This document shows positions 34,605 through 45,898 of a stretch of 64,000 bases of DNA, one piece after another; positions within the stretch are counted from its first letter, which is position 1; each line of letters opens with the position of its first letter. The DNA comes from Dimargaris cristalligena (taxonomy: Eukaryota; Kickxellomycota; Dimargaritomycetes; Dimargaritales; Dimargaritaceae), in contig JANBQC010000076.1 in NCBI GenBank assembly GCA_027576995.1, positions 1 through 64,000 on the forward strand, in the 5' to 3' direction. The position numbers and the translations under genes were made by a program. The notes beneath the pieces were generated by a model, which saw nothing but the letters and a program-made list of their open reading frames with translations, did not search any database and had not been told where the DNA came from.

Positions 34605-35182
34605 GAATGCAAGGAATGGGGGGGGGAGAATACGGTCGGGGTATGGGTTACAATAACTTTTAATGGAGGACTCGGGTAGTTCCCGCAAGGAAAGACATAA
34701 AAATAAAAGTGAGGGGTGGAGTATTGAACAATGTGAATGGTGGAATTAAGAGCATGGACAATTGTGGGTGAGAGGGGGGAGAGAAAAGAACAAAATAGGC
34801 TTGGTATCTTTTGGCCTGTCATTGGTTGCTGCTTGGTATGCGTGCTATAGTAAAGGCTCTCTCCAATACAACCGGTAAGTGTACCGGGATGGCATACCAA
34901 TAACACTCTATTCATAAGAAGGCAAGGAGGGGGGGCCTCTAGCCACTTCCACGTCACTCTTCGGCTTTTAAATTGACGCCTGTGCATTTGAGACGCATAT
35001 TACAATCAGCCTACTACTATATACATGATTAGGTTGTATTATACATTTTAGTAGTCGAGAAAATAAAAGAAAATAAAACCAAGTACTAAATACTAAATAG
35101 AACGGAGTTGCCCTCGCTGCGTAGTATGCGCCAGAACGGACATGCATCTAGCCGGGATTAAATTTATGGCCTCCGTGTTTGA
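34605..35182. other. Spacer between the MAPR gene and the 3' end of ATG10
   Basis: Promoter and leader of the MAPR gene plus the ATG10 3' flank. The 206-codon minus-strand frame 34367-34987 partly overlaps the MAPR first exon in another frame and is not a separate gene. Confidence 0.5.
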
Positions 35183-36524
35183 CTATGCTAGTCTGTTTTG
35201 GGTACTTTTGCCGAGCGGGAAGCGCTCGATGACTAGCTCTAACCCAACGGCCTGGCCAATTAATGACAGCCAAGTTAGCAGATAATTAGATACCATACGC
35301 GGACCACGGCTTAGGACACTTTCCAGTGATTGCGGGGGGTCTTCGGGTAGGGTGGCATCGGGGCTTTCATCGACGCTAGCCAGTAGACTGGTGGTGTTGC
35401 AGGGATGGATGTAGAAGTAGGGTACCCCAAGGAACGGATGGTCCTATATATATTATACACCGGGGTATAGCCCATTCAACAGTAAAGAGGGTGAGATATA
35501 GTTAGTTAGACCCGGTTAACGGACATACGGTGCCAATGTATATTGCCCAAGAGGTATGATTTAACCCTATACAAGATCATGGAAGAGTCCATGCAGTCGC
35601 GGCTTTACCTGCATACTAATAGCGCCGCCGTAGGGGACACTATCCAGCGACGGCTTCCAGGTCTGCGAAATGACGTGCCTCTGAACACTGTCTAGATCTA
35701 ATGTCTCCCCGGTTACTACGGAAATAACGAGGGTTGGTGGGGTAGGATGTATATACTGGGCAGTATTGGTAAGTATTGGGAGCTCCAGTGGCCATACCCG
35801 TATAGGAGTATGGCGTATATATATATATCATCGAGAATGTATGAGTACCATCATTGAACAGGGCAACATGGGCTTCCGCTTACCTAAGTAGGTTGACCGA
35901 AAATGAAGAACGGGCACCTGGTAGGAGGCCGAATAAACAATATGGTACTCCGTTTCGATCCACTGGCCATTAGCGGTATGGTTGATGGGAAGCTAGACGT
36001 AGCCAGAGAGAAGATCCAGAAGATATTTGGTAGGCCCCGTTAATCCAATTAGCCCTCCTGAATTCCCAGGGTCTCGGGGTATTGTTCCAATACCCAAATT
36101 GACGGATAAAGCTATAATTACTAGGGATAGGTGGTATAGCCATAATCACCTAGTATGGGAGGAAACAGCCCGGAATACCCGTGAATCAAGGAGCATCCCC
36201 TGAATAGATTAGAGCGGTATTGATGTGACCTACCGCTGACGGGTCGATATCCTCGGGCTCGTACGGTAGGTCTTCGTCCTGACGAGTGGCGGTGTTCTCG
36301 GCAATTAGCTTGGTTTGTTTATGGACCAGGTAGCCAGGTTCGGAAGCCGGGCTGGTGGTCCGCGTAAGTGTTCTCGGACCCCGGGAACGGGAGACGGTCA
36401 CCCAGTGCCAGGGGGAATTGCCGGGCAGCCAGGTACTGGCTATGGCGATAAACCCCTGGGCCGCCTCGGTAAATTGGCTAGGAGTTAGACAGGGGTATTG
36501 CGATAGCGTCCCGTCGGCCGCCAT
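35183..36524 (-). CDS. ATG10: Autophagy E2-like enzyme Atg10 (Atg12 conjugation)
   Basis: Four exons (36234-36524, 35884-35992, 35609-35715, 35183-35443) encode 255 residues. Donors are GTAGGT, GTAAGC and GTAAAG, and every phase agrees. Atg10 accepts Atg12 from the E1 Atg7 as a Cys thioester and passes it to a Lys of Atg5. Evidence: an N-terminal helix opening LTPSQFTEAAQGFI; an acidic loop (RQDEDLPYEPEDIDP); then the E2 core strand WIETEYHIVYSASYQVPVLHFR; the short helix GETLDLDSVQRHV; and the active-site segment HPFLGVPYFYIHPCNTT with the catalytic Cys184 in HPC. The C-terminal helix reads MVSNYLLTWLSLIGQAVGLEL. Atg3 also carries HPC, but the HPFLGVPYFYIHPCNT context and the short protein favour Atg10. 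Each short exon falls below the usual open-frame size, so it is easily missed. Confidence 0.9.
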
Positions 36525-37542
36525 GTGGGAGTGCAGAGAGAAGGTGGGACGGGCAGGGTCCGGAGTTGGGGGTTGGTAAAGACAAGGGTGGGGGAGGGGG
36601 TATTATAGCTATGAAATGAGACAATGCTGGGCAGCGCTCTCTATAGTTTAGGGAATGGGAGCGAAGCCAGGAGCTATCCAACCAACTAGGAGACGGAGTA
36701 ACTAAGTGGATTTAGGGCAAGTAACTACTACCAACAGTTGGCAATCGATGACCAGTTAGTTGAAAGGGGAAGATAGAACCACGTGACTGGATTAGTAGGC
36801 AGTGGAATAATGGATGGCAAAGTACGACTATATAGTCCGCGCCAACTGTTGAAATCCCCCCCCCCACGCCAGGACATTTAACGCTGAGTGGAAAAAAAAG
36901 TGCGGAGAGTAATAGTGAAGGAGAGAGAAGTGGTGGGAATAGCAAGTAGGCAGAGGAGGAGGGCTATTGAGACCGCAGATGAGCTCGTTTAGGGAGATCT
37001 AAACTCCCGGCCACTAGGGCAGTATTCCTTTCCTCCAACATTGCCTGGTTCACTCCCTCCTACTCAGCCGCCATTCTCCCCGATCCACACACTTGTCGAG
37101 CCCTCCTTTCTCCGTTTGTTGCCGGCTAGTCTCTTTGGTTGATTCCTCCTTCTGATCCAGCTTCATCTAACTTCTTTCCATCACCCTTACTTCGTTACCT
37201 TCTCCAAGGTAGGTCAAACCGATTCCATCCAGCTTCAACTAAAACGACTGAACAGAGTGCCAAAACCTTGCCCGAGTAGATCGCTCCTGAAGCCAGCCGA
37301 TTCATCTCCTCCCTAAGTCCGCACGGCGGGCTCGGATTCCTACGCAGGTGAATCCCCGTCGACCTGCCCGTAGCGCATACACTAAAGTATCAATCAGGCC
37401 CTCTCATCTCATATGCGCACACCCCCACTCACTGAATCCCCATTTGTTTTACCCATTCCTCTATTTTCTTATTCCCAAATCCCCAGAACGAACCCAATCC
37501 CTGGAAACCTCCTCACAGCCCCTCCCGTATTATACACACAGC
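36525..37542. promoter_or_regulatory. Divergent promoter region of ATG10 and eIF3m
   Basis: About 1 kb between the two start codons. The part nearest eIF3m (37020-37540) is strongly pyrimidine-rich, as in translated-mRNA leaders of this genome. No TATA box stands out. Confidence 0.4.
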
Positions 37543-39000
37543 ATGGAAAACATCAACACGATTTTTGTCGACGGCACACTAGGCCAACAGGCCGAGGAAC
37601 TGGCTATCCACATGGCTAAGCTGTCCGGTGTCGAGAAGCCCGAAGAGGCCCCGCTCGTTCAGCAACTCAAGGCCGCTGACAACGATACCGATGTCCTGGT
37701 TCAAGCTATTCTGCCCCAGCTGAATCTGCTATCGCAGACCCCGCCCAAGGAATACGAGGCGGTCTTCAACCAGTTCTTCATTATTCTCAAATCCGCTTCG
37801 TCGGAGGCCGTGGCCAAGCTTCTGCCCGAGATTATCAACGAGGTCGCCAACGGCTCCACCGCCGTAGTACCGGCTCTGTGATTTTTGTTGTTTTTTTATT
37901 TTGCTATAAATATTTTATATATATATATATATATATAATCTCATTTCGTTGGAAACCTATTAGACATGGTACCGATGGGGTATTATCGTCGGGCTGGACC
38001 CCTCTATCATATTATTCCCCCTCCCAAGAATTTCTTCTAATTGCGTACTATATATATATATATATCATCTTTACCCCCACCAAAAAAATCAATAATCGCC
38101 AGGCTTTCGAATCTGTTTAACATCCTCGACGCCAACTCGGCGCTTCGGGCCGACGTATTGGTCGCCATCGTTGACCTTGCCAGTACCCACAGCATTCTCC
38201 GCACCCTGGGCTCGCAGCTCAACAAAGTGGACTTTTGGATTAAGGAATGGTCCCTATCGCCTTCCGCCTCCACCCAGCTCTATCTGAGCCTGAGCCGCGC
38301 CCTGGGATCCGGCCGGTTTGCCGCCCAATCGCTGGAGTTCTTGGTCAAGGGTCTGCGCTCGGTCGAACAAGACCCATCATTCCAGTCGGGAAGCCTCCAG
38401 GCCGAGGCCACCCAGGCGGTGTGCAAAACCCTGCAGAGCTCCCGCCTGTACAATGCCGAGTCTTTGGCCGAACTGCTGCCCGTCCGGCAACTTAAGGGTA
38501 CCAAGGTGTTTGAGCTTTTGGACATTTTCCTCCAGGGTAACCTGAGCCAGCTACAGGGATTTATCGCCGCCAACGGTGCCGAATTGGCCGAACTGGACCT
38601 CGAGAGCGAAGCCCTGGTGGCCAAGATGCGCCATATTGCCCTGGCTGCCCTTGGGGCCCGCTTCATTGGCCAGAGCCTGTCCTACAACGACATCGCCGCG
38701 GCCCTCGACATCCCCGTCGACGAAGTGGAGATGTGGACCATTGACGCCATCCGGGTCGGTCTGGTCCAGGCCAAGATGGACCAGGTGTCCCAGACTGTCC
38801 AGGTGAACCGAACCTTCTACCGCTCCTTTGGCAAGGACGAGTGGGCCGCCATCCGCAAACAGCTGGTGCACTGGGACAAGTCGCTGGTGGGTATCCTGCA
38901 GGTAGTGGGCAACGCCAAGCTGATTGCCCAGCAACAGACCCGTGTCCCCCACCACCCCAAGCCCCAATCCACTGCCCAGGCCAACTCCGCCTCCGCTTAA
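37543..39000 (+). CDS. EIF3M: Translation initiation factor eIF3 subunit M (PCI domain)
   Basis: Two exons (37543-37877, 38103-39000) give 410 residues. eIF3m is a PCI-domain subunit of the eIF3 octamer core on the 40S ribosome. Exon 1 has the helical N-terminus (MENINTIFVDGTLGQQAEEL) ending in STAVVPAL. Exon 2 resumes with LSNLFNILDANSALRADVLVAIVDLA. It contains the PCI winged helix: LSYNDIAAALDIPVDEVEMWTIDAIRVGLVQAKMDQ, then VQVNRTFYRSFGKDEWAAI, a tract highly typical of eIF3m. The junction is inferred: a GTGATT donor at 37878 and the acceptor CGCCAG at 38102 are the only pair that restores phase, but the donor is weaker than all others in the window. The intron is AT-rich with two (TA)n runs. 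The upstream stop is then read only if splicing fails. Confidence 0.9.
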
Positions 39001-39043
39001 TTCTCCTCTACCTTGAATGAAATTTGACCTGATTAAACCTATT

Positions 39044-39080
<37 letters not shown>

Positions 39081-40516
39081 CCACACATTACTGGTTGGTC
39101 CACCAGCACCCAGGTGATATTTGGGCTAGCCCTATAAAATTTATCCAATCATCTTTGCACCCCTCTACACCGTACTTCTTTGATTATTCCTCCAGGCATA
39201 CCCATCAGATACATTCCTCCTCCTGTGTATTGCCCGTCCATTCGCTTAACCCTTCCATTATTATTGAGCTCGTTCTATTTTATTTCATTTGATTACATCT
39301 TGTTTTGTTTTCCATCTCATTATTTTCCATGGGGCCTCACTGGGTTCCTACCCGTTTACTGTGTCCGTTTGTCCGTATGTTTAAATATCCCAATATAATC
39401 CCGAGTGGCGTACATAAATACTTTTCGTTACCCCCACCGTATGGCTATTTATGGAGAAACTGGTCAGATACTTGTTTATTTTTAGATGCCGATTAAAAGT
39501 GGATGTGTTGGGGGTGATTGCGATCTTCTTTTTTTATAATTTTTTATTTAATCGTTTAATCCTAGATGCCGTTGACTATGTTGGCATCTAATGCATTCGT
39601 CTATTTGAGCCGCTGCGGACCATCCCTGGTCGGTATAAGGCCTGTTCGGGGGGTTCGAATAGCACACGTCCTTGAACCTTCGGCGCATTAAAGCCCAGTG
39701 ACTAGATTAAAATATCGCCCCTAAACATAGGCAAAAAAGGAGGACCTGGGCACTGTAAGGATTTAATATTGGGTAGAATCAGGAATAATATGTTATGCTT
39801 AGAATAATACAACATGGGGGGGAGGAATCACGCTGCAGCTTTGGGGGACCCTGGGGGTGATTAATTTGCCTCCCTGCGGCGGTATTCGACTTTCGTAATG
39901 AAGGCCCAGACCAACAGTGAGGGGTGTTGGTGTATAGGCGAGGAAATGGTCTCGCTTCTTGTTTAACCTACAGGGACATGTCAAGCCGACTGTTGCCTGG
40001 TACCCTAAACAATCCGCCGCTGCCACCTTGCAGGTCGTTATGGACACTCCGCGACTCCGATGCCCTGGCGACATGGGCGTTTTTGGCGGTGTTTAATGAT
40101 ATTTTTTGAATCGGCAATGGTGTGTGTAACTCTATTTTTCCCCTATGATGTAGTAGTGTCTGTTTCTCTCTAAAAGGATTGGCCGTACTGCGGTACCAAG
40201 GAGGCGCGCGAGTTGCTTCCAGCACCCCCTTTCTTTGGGTTGCTTATTCTCCGTTCCCACAGGCCACTTGTGCAATTTGGCAAGTTCTGATTGGCTGGGC
40301 CGGGTAAGATCACCTGCCACTCAGAAACGGCCACGTAAAACCGTAGAGAATCCAACACTATGAGTGTGAGGGGATATGGAATCTAGGGGATAATAATTTA
40401 ATAGCCGTCTACGCCTATACTATATATTACACAGTACACTGTTATTGTAATATATCTTCTACTGAGGGAGTGGCTTCAGAACAACTATTATATTTCCCCC
40501 GACCTTGGCACGGCCC
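39001..40516. other. Spacer between eIF3m and the bZIP gene
   Basis: It starts with a (TC)n run at about 39046-39075, then AT-rich sequence with no supported gene. Confidence 0.5.
39046..39075 (+). repeat. (TC)n microsatellite in the eIF3m 3' flank
   Basis: About 14 TC units, 45 bp after the eIF3m stop codon, probably inside the 3' UTR. Confidence 0.8.
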
Positions 40517-40523
40517 TATATAA
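40517..40523 (+). promoter_or_regulatory. TATA box of the bZIP gene
   Basis: TATATAA about 195 bp upstream of the ATG at 40716, followed by a pyrimidine-rich leader. One of the clearest core promoters in the window. Confidence 0.55.
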
Positions 40524-40715
40524 GCCTTGTCCAAGTCGCGCCCGCGTTCGTTGATTTATGCATGTCTACATTTTACGGCCGTTTGTCTTGTGTGCTTAGT
40601 ATACCATTTTACCGACTTTCTTAATTAATTCTCTTGGTTTGGCTTGGCGAGTCCTTCCTTCTGCTTCTCCCTTAACTCCCCTCCGCGCTTTCCCACTGCC
40701 TTCTCTCCGCCTCCC

Positions 40716-42391
40716 ATGTCTGACCCCATGCGACAAGCCGCAGCCTCCACTTCGCCAACCGCCGAAGCGGAACCCCCCAGCGGTTCTGGCGGGACTGAGC
40801 CGTCGTCCAACTGGTGGTACACCACCGACTTGACCGCCTCTTCGTCCATGGACACCTCGAGCTTGACCAACCCGTCTTTGAGCGATAAGGCCGCCCTGGA
40901 CCTGCTGTTGTATTCGTTCCTTAGGGAGTCCGGGCTGAATGCCTCCAACGATTCCGCAGGGGAGTCGTCAGCGGCCGCAGCAACGGCCCCCGAGCAGGCA
41001 CCCACCAGCCCCTCTTCGGCTCTACCGCTGCTGCGGCCTCGCCTGTCCACCCACTCCAGCCAGCCGATCTCACCCGAGACTGGCGCAGCGGGAGCGGCCC
41101 CGTCACGGAAACGCACCGTCGCCGAGCGCGAGGAGTCCGTCTGCGAGTCCGTCGAGGGGAGTAGTAGCCCGGCGTCGTCGGTCATGACCACCGCCGTGGA
41201 ATCCCCGGCTTCCCAAGGTCCCCCCGCCCCCAAACGCTCCCGCAAGGCGCTGAGCGAGGCGGAGGTACGCCAAAAGAAGCAGGAGCGCAGCCGGCGGAAC
41301 CGCGATGCCGCCCAGCAGTCCCGCGAGAAGAAGAAGCAGTTCATCGCGGACTTGGAGGTCCAGAACGGCCAATTGCAAAGTGAAAATGGGGAGCTTCGGG
41401 CCCGCATGACGGACCTCGAAACCCAGAACCGGGCGCTATGGGAGCGGCTCGAGTCCCTTACCCAAGTCGTACAGCAGCTTCACTCCCCCCTGGGAAGTGC
41501 GACGCTCGGTCCGATGGCCCAGGCGGGCGGCGTTGGCCTGGGTGCGTTGCCGGGTTTGCTGGGTGTTGGCTCGGAGGGCCTACTTGGCTTTGGAGGACAG
41601 GGGGGCATTCAGATTTCCTCGGCTGGTTTTGGCGAGTCGGCAGTACTCGACCAGTTGGGCTCCGTGCTTTGGCCGGGGCTCAATTCTCGGCAGCAGAGAC
41701 CAGTCCAGGGGCTGTCCATCCCTCTCCCTCCCCAAGTCCTAGTTCCCCTCCAGTCAGCATCAAGCCCGAACCCGCTTCACCCCATGTTCAACCTAATCCC
41801 CACCTCCACCACCATACCAACGACGACCAGCTCCGGTCAAGTGGCACACCCTTCGACGGCGTCCCCCATATGGACGACGCTGAACTCGGTCAGTTCCTGG
41901 ACGCCCTTCTCACTGCCTACCCAGCCGCTACCGCCGACCCTGCTGGCGCTCTGGTCAGCCTACTATGCCCATCTCACTGCTCCACCCCTCAGTCCCAGCG
42001 GTCCAAACATAACATCCCCTCCCCAACAACCACTGGCGGACAGGGTACTCCAGACCTGGGCCACCCTTCGCCTCTCAGTCTACTGGATTGTTTGCCGTCT
42101 CCGGCAGTACTCCCTCCGTCTTCAGCCTTTGCTCAAATGTACCCAAAGCTGGAAACCATCGCAGCGCCGCCGGCTATTGCACTTCCTCAGTAAGGCCCTC
42201 CAGTCGCCCAATCAGTCCGTTCGCAAGCAGGGCCTGTCGCTGCTAGCACTTCCCGCTGTTTCTCGCACTACTACTTCTATTACTACTTCTTCTTCTTTAG
42301 CTCCCGGTGCTTCGTTGCCCAATCCAGTGTCTACTCCGACTCCAACCTCTTTGCCTGTTTCGCTTGGGATGTCATCACTCCCGTCCATTAA
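40716..42391 (+). CDS. bZIP transcription factor, Hac1/XBP1-like, with C-terminal frame switch
   Basis: The first open frame encodes an acidic/Ser-rich N-terminus (1-165), then PAPKRSRK, the basic region QERSRRNRDAAQQSREKKKQ (189-208, with the DNA-contact pattern Asn195, Ala198, Ala199, Ser202, Arg203) and a leucine zipper with Leu at 213, 220, 227, 234, 241, 248 and 255. The NRxAAxQSREKK block is closest to Hac1, the unfolded-protein-response activator. After about 41640 the natural-looking sequence moves to another frame (PSPSPSSPPVSIKPEPASP, MDDAELGQFLDALL). That frame then runs to a GTAAGG donor at 42190 and, through a 111-bp intron with a strong pyrimidine tract, to the last exon (42301-42391, ending WDVITPVH). 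The first switch needs removal of 3n+2 bases. A 56-bp GTACTC...CAGAG intron (41643-41698) fits and gives 502 residues; Ire1-type splicing is the alternative. The original frame also stays open to 42494. Confidence 0.8.
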
Positions 42392-45300
42392 CTCCTCCGG
42401 AGAATTAGATGGGTGGTGGATGAATAACACCTGGGCTCTCCGCCGCGAAGACGCCTTTCGGCTGAGCCCCAAGCCCGTCGCCCTAACCTACTAGGAAGAG
42501 CCGGACACCCTAATTAGCTTTAATTCAGTCGACTACCATTTAAAATCATCTTTTCGGCTTTTAGTACCACTATGTAACAACAAAACCCTCCAATTTTTTT
42601 TACATTTTCCATTACCATAATGACATTCGCCTCCTCTCTTAACGTCCATACTACTACTCCTCTATTTATAATACCGCCCACACAATAAACGTCCAACGAA
42701 TTAATGAAGTACGGCCTCACTCGGCGGGAATGTATTAATAAGTCCCGTGCCACAGTAATTTAAGGCCCAGTGTAATTTTAGATAGACTTGGAGTTAGGGC
42801 TGGGGCTGCCATGCTAATGTATTGAACTAATCTATCTCGGCAATGTCCACGCTTCGATGCAGATAACGATGTGCACTCGGGTTTAGTTGGGTCAAATTCA
42901 CCAAGTGGTCGTTAATGGAGTTGGTATAGGCACCTTATCTACCCCCCTCTCCGAACTAAAGAAAATCACATCTGTGACTTCTTTGAAGAGGGGGATATAC
43001 CACTATTGTTTTGGTGAGGCCATCAACAGTACTCCCAAGGGATTTGCCATAAGTCATCAAAACAAAAATTGCAACAGGGAGGAGATGGCCAGCGGGATGA
43101 TCATGGTGCCTTTTTTTTCGTTCAAAGCACGCCTCCCGTCATTGGGGATTTTCACCGAATGCCATCGCCCGATGACGCTTTCCTTCGGCCCCGCCGGCAC
43201 TGGACCCGAATCTTCAGGGTTCCCTTTTTCACTACAGCAGGCTGACTGCTTAGGTGACTTGGGGATGGCCCCCTCTGCTTGGCGGTCCCAATCCTTCGTA
43301 TTATTCGTGCTGCTCTCGGGCCTTCCTCAGTCAGTATGAGGGAGCCAAGACAAAAAGAGCAATAATATATCTATAGCTATATATATATATATATATATGG
43401 AGGCTGCGCAATACATTAAATAATGCTAGGGTCCATTGTTATTTTGGTATGTTTCGCTGGGAACTATATCCATCGGTGCCTCTTAAAAACAATAAAACTT
43501 ATACGAATGAGGCTATATTCCACTGCTCCACCAGGCCTATTGTATAGCGGCGAGAGTGGCTTCCTCGGTCGAGTCCTTCTAAATAGGACGAGCCAGGGGA
43601 GGATGCAGCCGGTTATTGGCTGTAAGCCTTGGAAACACCAAAGTAGATGTGGTTGTATAGAGATGGAGTGCGTGCACCTATTTCCGACTCGGTTTTTCAT
43701 AGTTAATATGTCCCTTTTACTCCCGCAGCCCCACCCTGATTGTACTCGGCGCTTCTATGGGTCCGTTTTCACTTCACTTCCCTCCAATGAAGTCTGCCGA
43801 ATGCACTGGCTGATCCATAACGATAGATAGGCAGCAGGCCCCTCTCGACACGACACGCGGGATACAGCCCTGCCGTTCTTCGGCCACTTGACCGGGTCAT
43901 TGGGACCAACCGTATCAGCATCATCCGCCAAGACCCATATAGCCAAACATAATATCCATAGTAGTCATCATAACCATAATCGTAGATTCAAAGATGGTCC
44001 TCTCTTCCTCCCTCCCCTCGCCTCTCCTTCCCCGACGCGTCGATTCATTCACGTTTCCAAGACAAACGACGTGTGTGTGTGTATCGCCCACCCCTTTCCC
44101 AGCTAGGAATAATCCACTACTCCCCCTCCATGTTGATAATGGGTTCCGCGGTTGGCCCAATTACCCTGCATCTTCCATTCCGCCCATTGTAACCATCGTG
44201 TGCTATATGCTATTAGTGGTGCCGCCGGGTCAGAAGGTGGTGGTGGTACCTTCTCTAGACACCACTGTGTATTGTTATTGCACCGGCTTAATCAGTCGGT
44301 TTAAGGGTCGGGAAAGAGAACGCCAAGTGGGCGGAGGTGAAGATGTAGAAGAAGAAGAAGAAGGTGGAGGGTAAGTAAGAGTTGACGGAGGGGGGGCGGT
44401 TCAGCCCAGGGGCACACACCACGGGTCCCCGATTCAGTCCCGCCACGGGATCCAAGTGTGGCTGGCCTGCATATCCACTCGGACGATGGCTCAAAAGAGA
44501 GAGAGAGAGAGAGTCCATGCCTACTCAAGTTGGCCCCCCACTCCCTCCCAGCAAAAAAAAATAGGGAGGAGGAGGAGGGGGAGGAAATAGAGTATGGCTA
44601 TACCTCCCTCCCCCCTTCCCCACTCGATGAGATTCCGAAATAATAATAATAATAATAGCGCACTGGTCACCCAATCTAGGTCTACTATCTACTACTCGGT
44701 GTGAGCGCGCTGGGTCCCACCACTGCGGGCGGCGGTGGTATAGGCGGTGACTTGGTTACTCGACAGGGCAGTGCAGTATTATTTTGACTGAAGAGCACAC
44801 TTTCGGCACATTTATTAGCTTCGCTAAATCAAGGACATGCCGCAAATTACTCGAGCCACCATGTATAGTCTTAGCCAAACCCGGTCTCTGGGTATAGGGA
44901 GATGGGGGAGCAACTGGGCAATCAATTGTACGCTAAAATGCATTTCAGAATGGGGGGAGGTACTTAATAAACCGCTAGGCTGCCGAAACGGCCCACGTTT
45001 TATTGATGAGGAATTAGGGGTGGGTAGTGAGGGGGGGGAGATAATGATGGAGTAGGGGCTGTGTCACGGCGACTAAGCTTGTTAGACTCTCGGGTAACAA
45101 CTCCCGGTAAATAAGCAACGTACTAGAGGTACATATAATAGGGCCGGGTAAGACGAATGAATGGATATGGGTATGAATAAGACATAAAACTAAAAGTACG
45201 CTTAAAAATGAACGGCAGGCGATGTGGACGGGCCCTATAGAAAAAATAGACGTGGTAGTGACTCCAGGGTACTAATCAGTGGCTATCGTAAAAGGGGTGT

Positions 45301-45898
45301 AGCCCACACGTGCGCTATTGTGGGGAGGAAGAGAAAGGTGGGAGGAGGTAATGCCAATGGAGGATTTTGTTGCAATGTATCCTAGTTAAGCGGATAGGAA
45401 TTCAAGTCTCGGGAAATTAGTGGCACATTCATGGTCGCCGGTGGACTCTAAAAGGTAATGAAAGTTGGCGCTAAAAGAACATAAATATAATATATATATA
45501 TATGTGAAAGAAGAGGCAAAAATACAAACAGGTGGAGGGGGGTGCAAGTAATAATAATAATATCATACAATTGTAGAAAAATGGACATCAACGAACCCGA
45601 TGAAGTTAAAAGGCAGTTTGGTCAACCAAACAGACTATGGACAGGGGGTCATGAAGACCATTTACGTGAAACCATACAGAAAAAAATAATAGTACTAATA
45701 ATAGTAGTATAGTAGTAGTATTTGTGCAAATAAGAAGGAGAGGGGGCATTACCGGGTAGCCAGTACTGACGTCAAAATAGAGACTTTTTTGAGGGTCAAC
45801 GAGTATAGTAAGGTACAGCCCGAGGCGGCTATGGTTAGCCCCTGACGCCTATTTTACGGGCGCCACCGGCTGCTGATGCTTTCTCTCTATTCCTTAGT
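42392..45898. other. Spacer between the bZIP and homeodomain genes
   Basis: No supported gene. It contains a (TA)n run at about 43379-43398, a (GA)n run at about 44497-44513 and a (TAA)n run at about 44640-44657. Open frames of 130-150 codons (42887-43339, 43423-43830) carry no recognisable domain. Confidence 0.5.

Noticed and set aside
34367..34987. 206-codon frame beside the MAPR gene
   Set aside because: It overlaps the MAPR first exon in another frame and runs through its leader.
39570..39665. Possible tRNA (GGTTCGAAT-like box)
   Set aside because: The T-loop-like string is present, but no acceptor, D-arm or anticodon-arm pairing could be built around it.
41542..41753. Alternative 212-bp intron (GTGCGT...CTCCAG) in the bZIP gene
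   Set aside because: Phase is correct and the acceptor is good, but it would remove sequence that looks coding in the first frame. Kept only as a secondary option.
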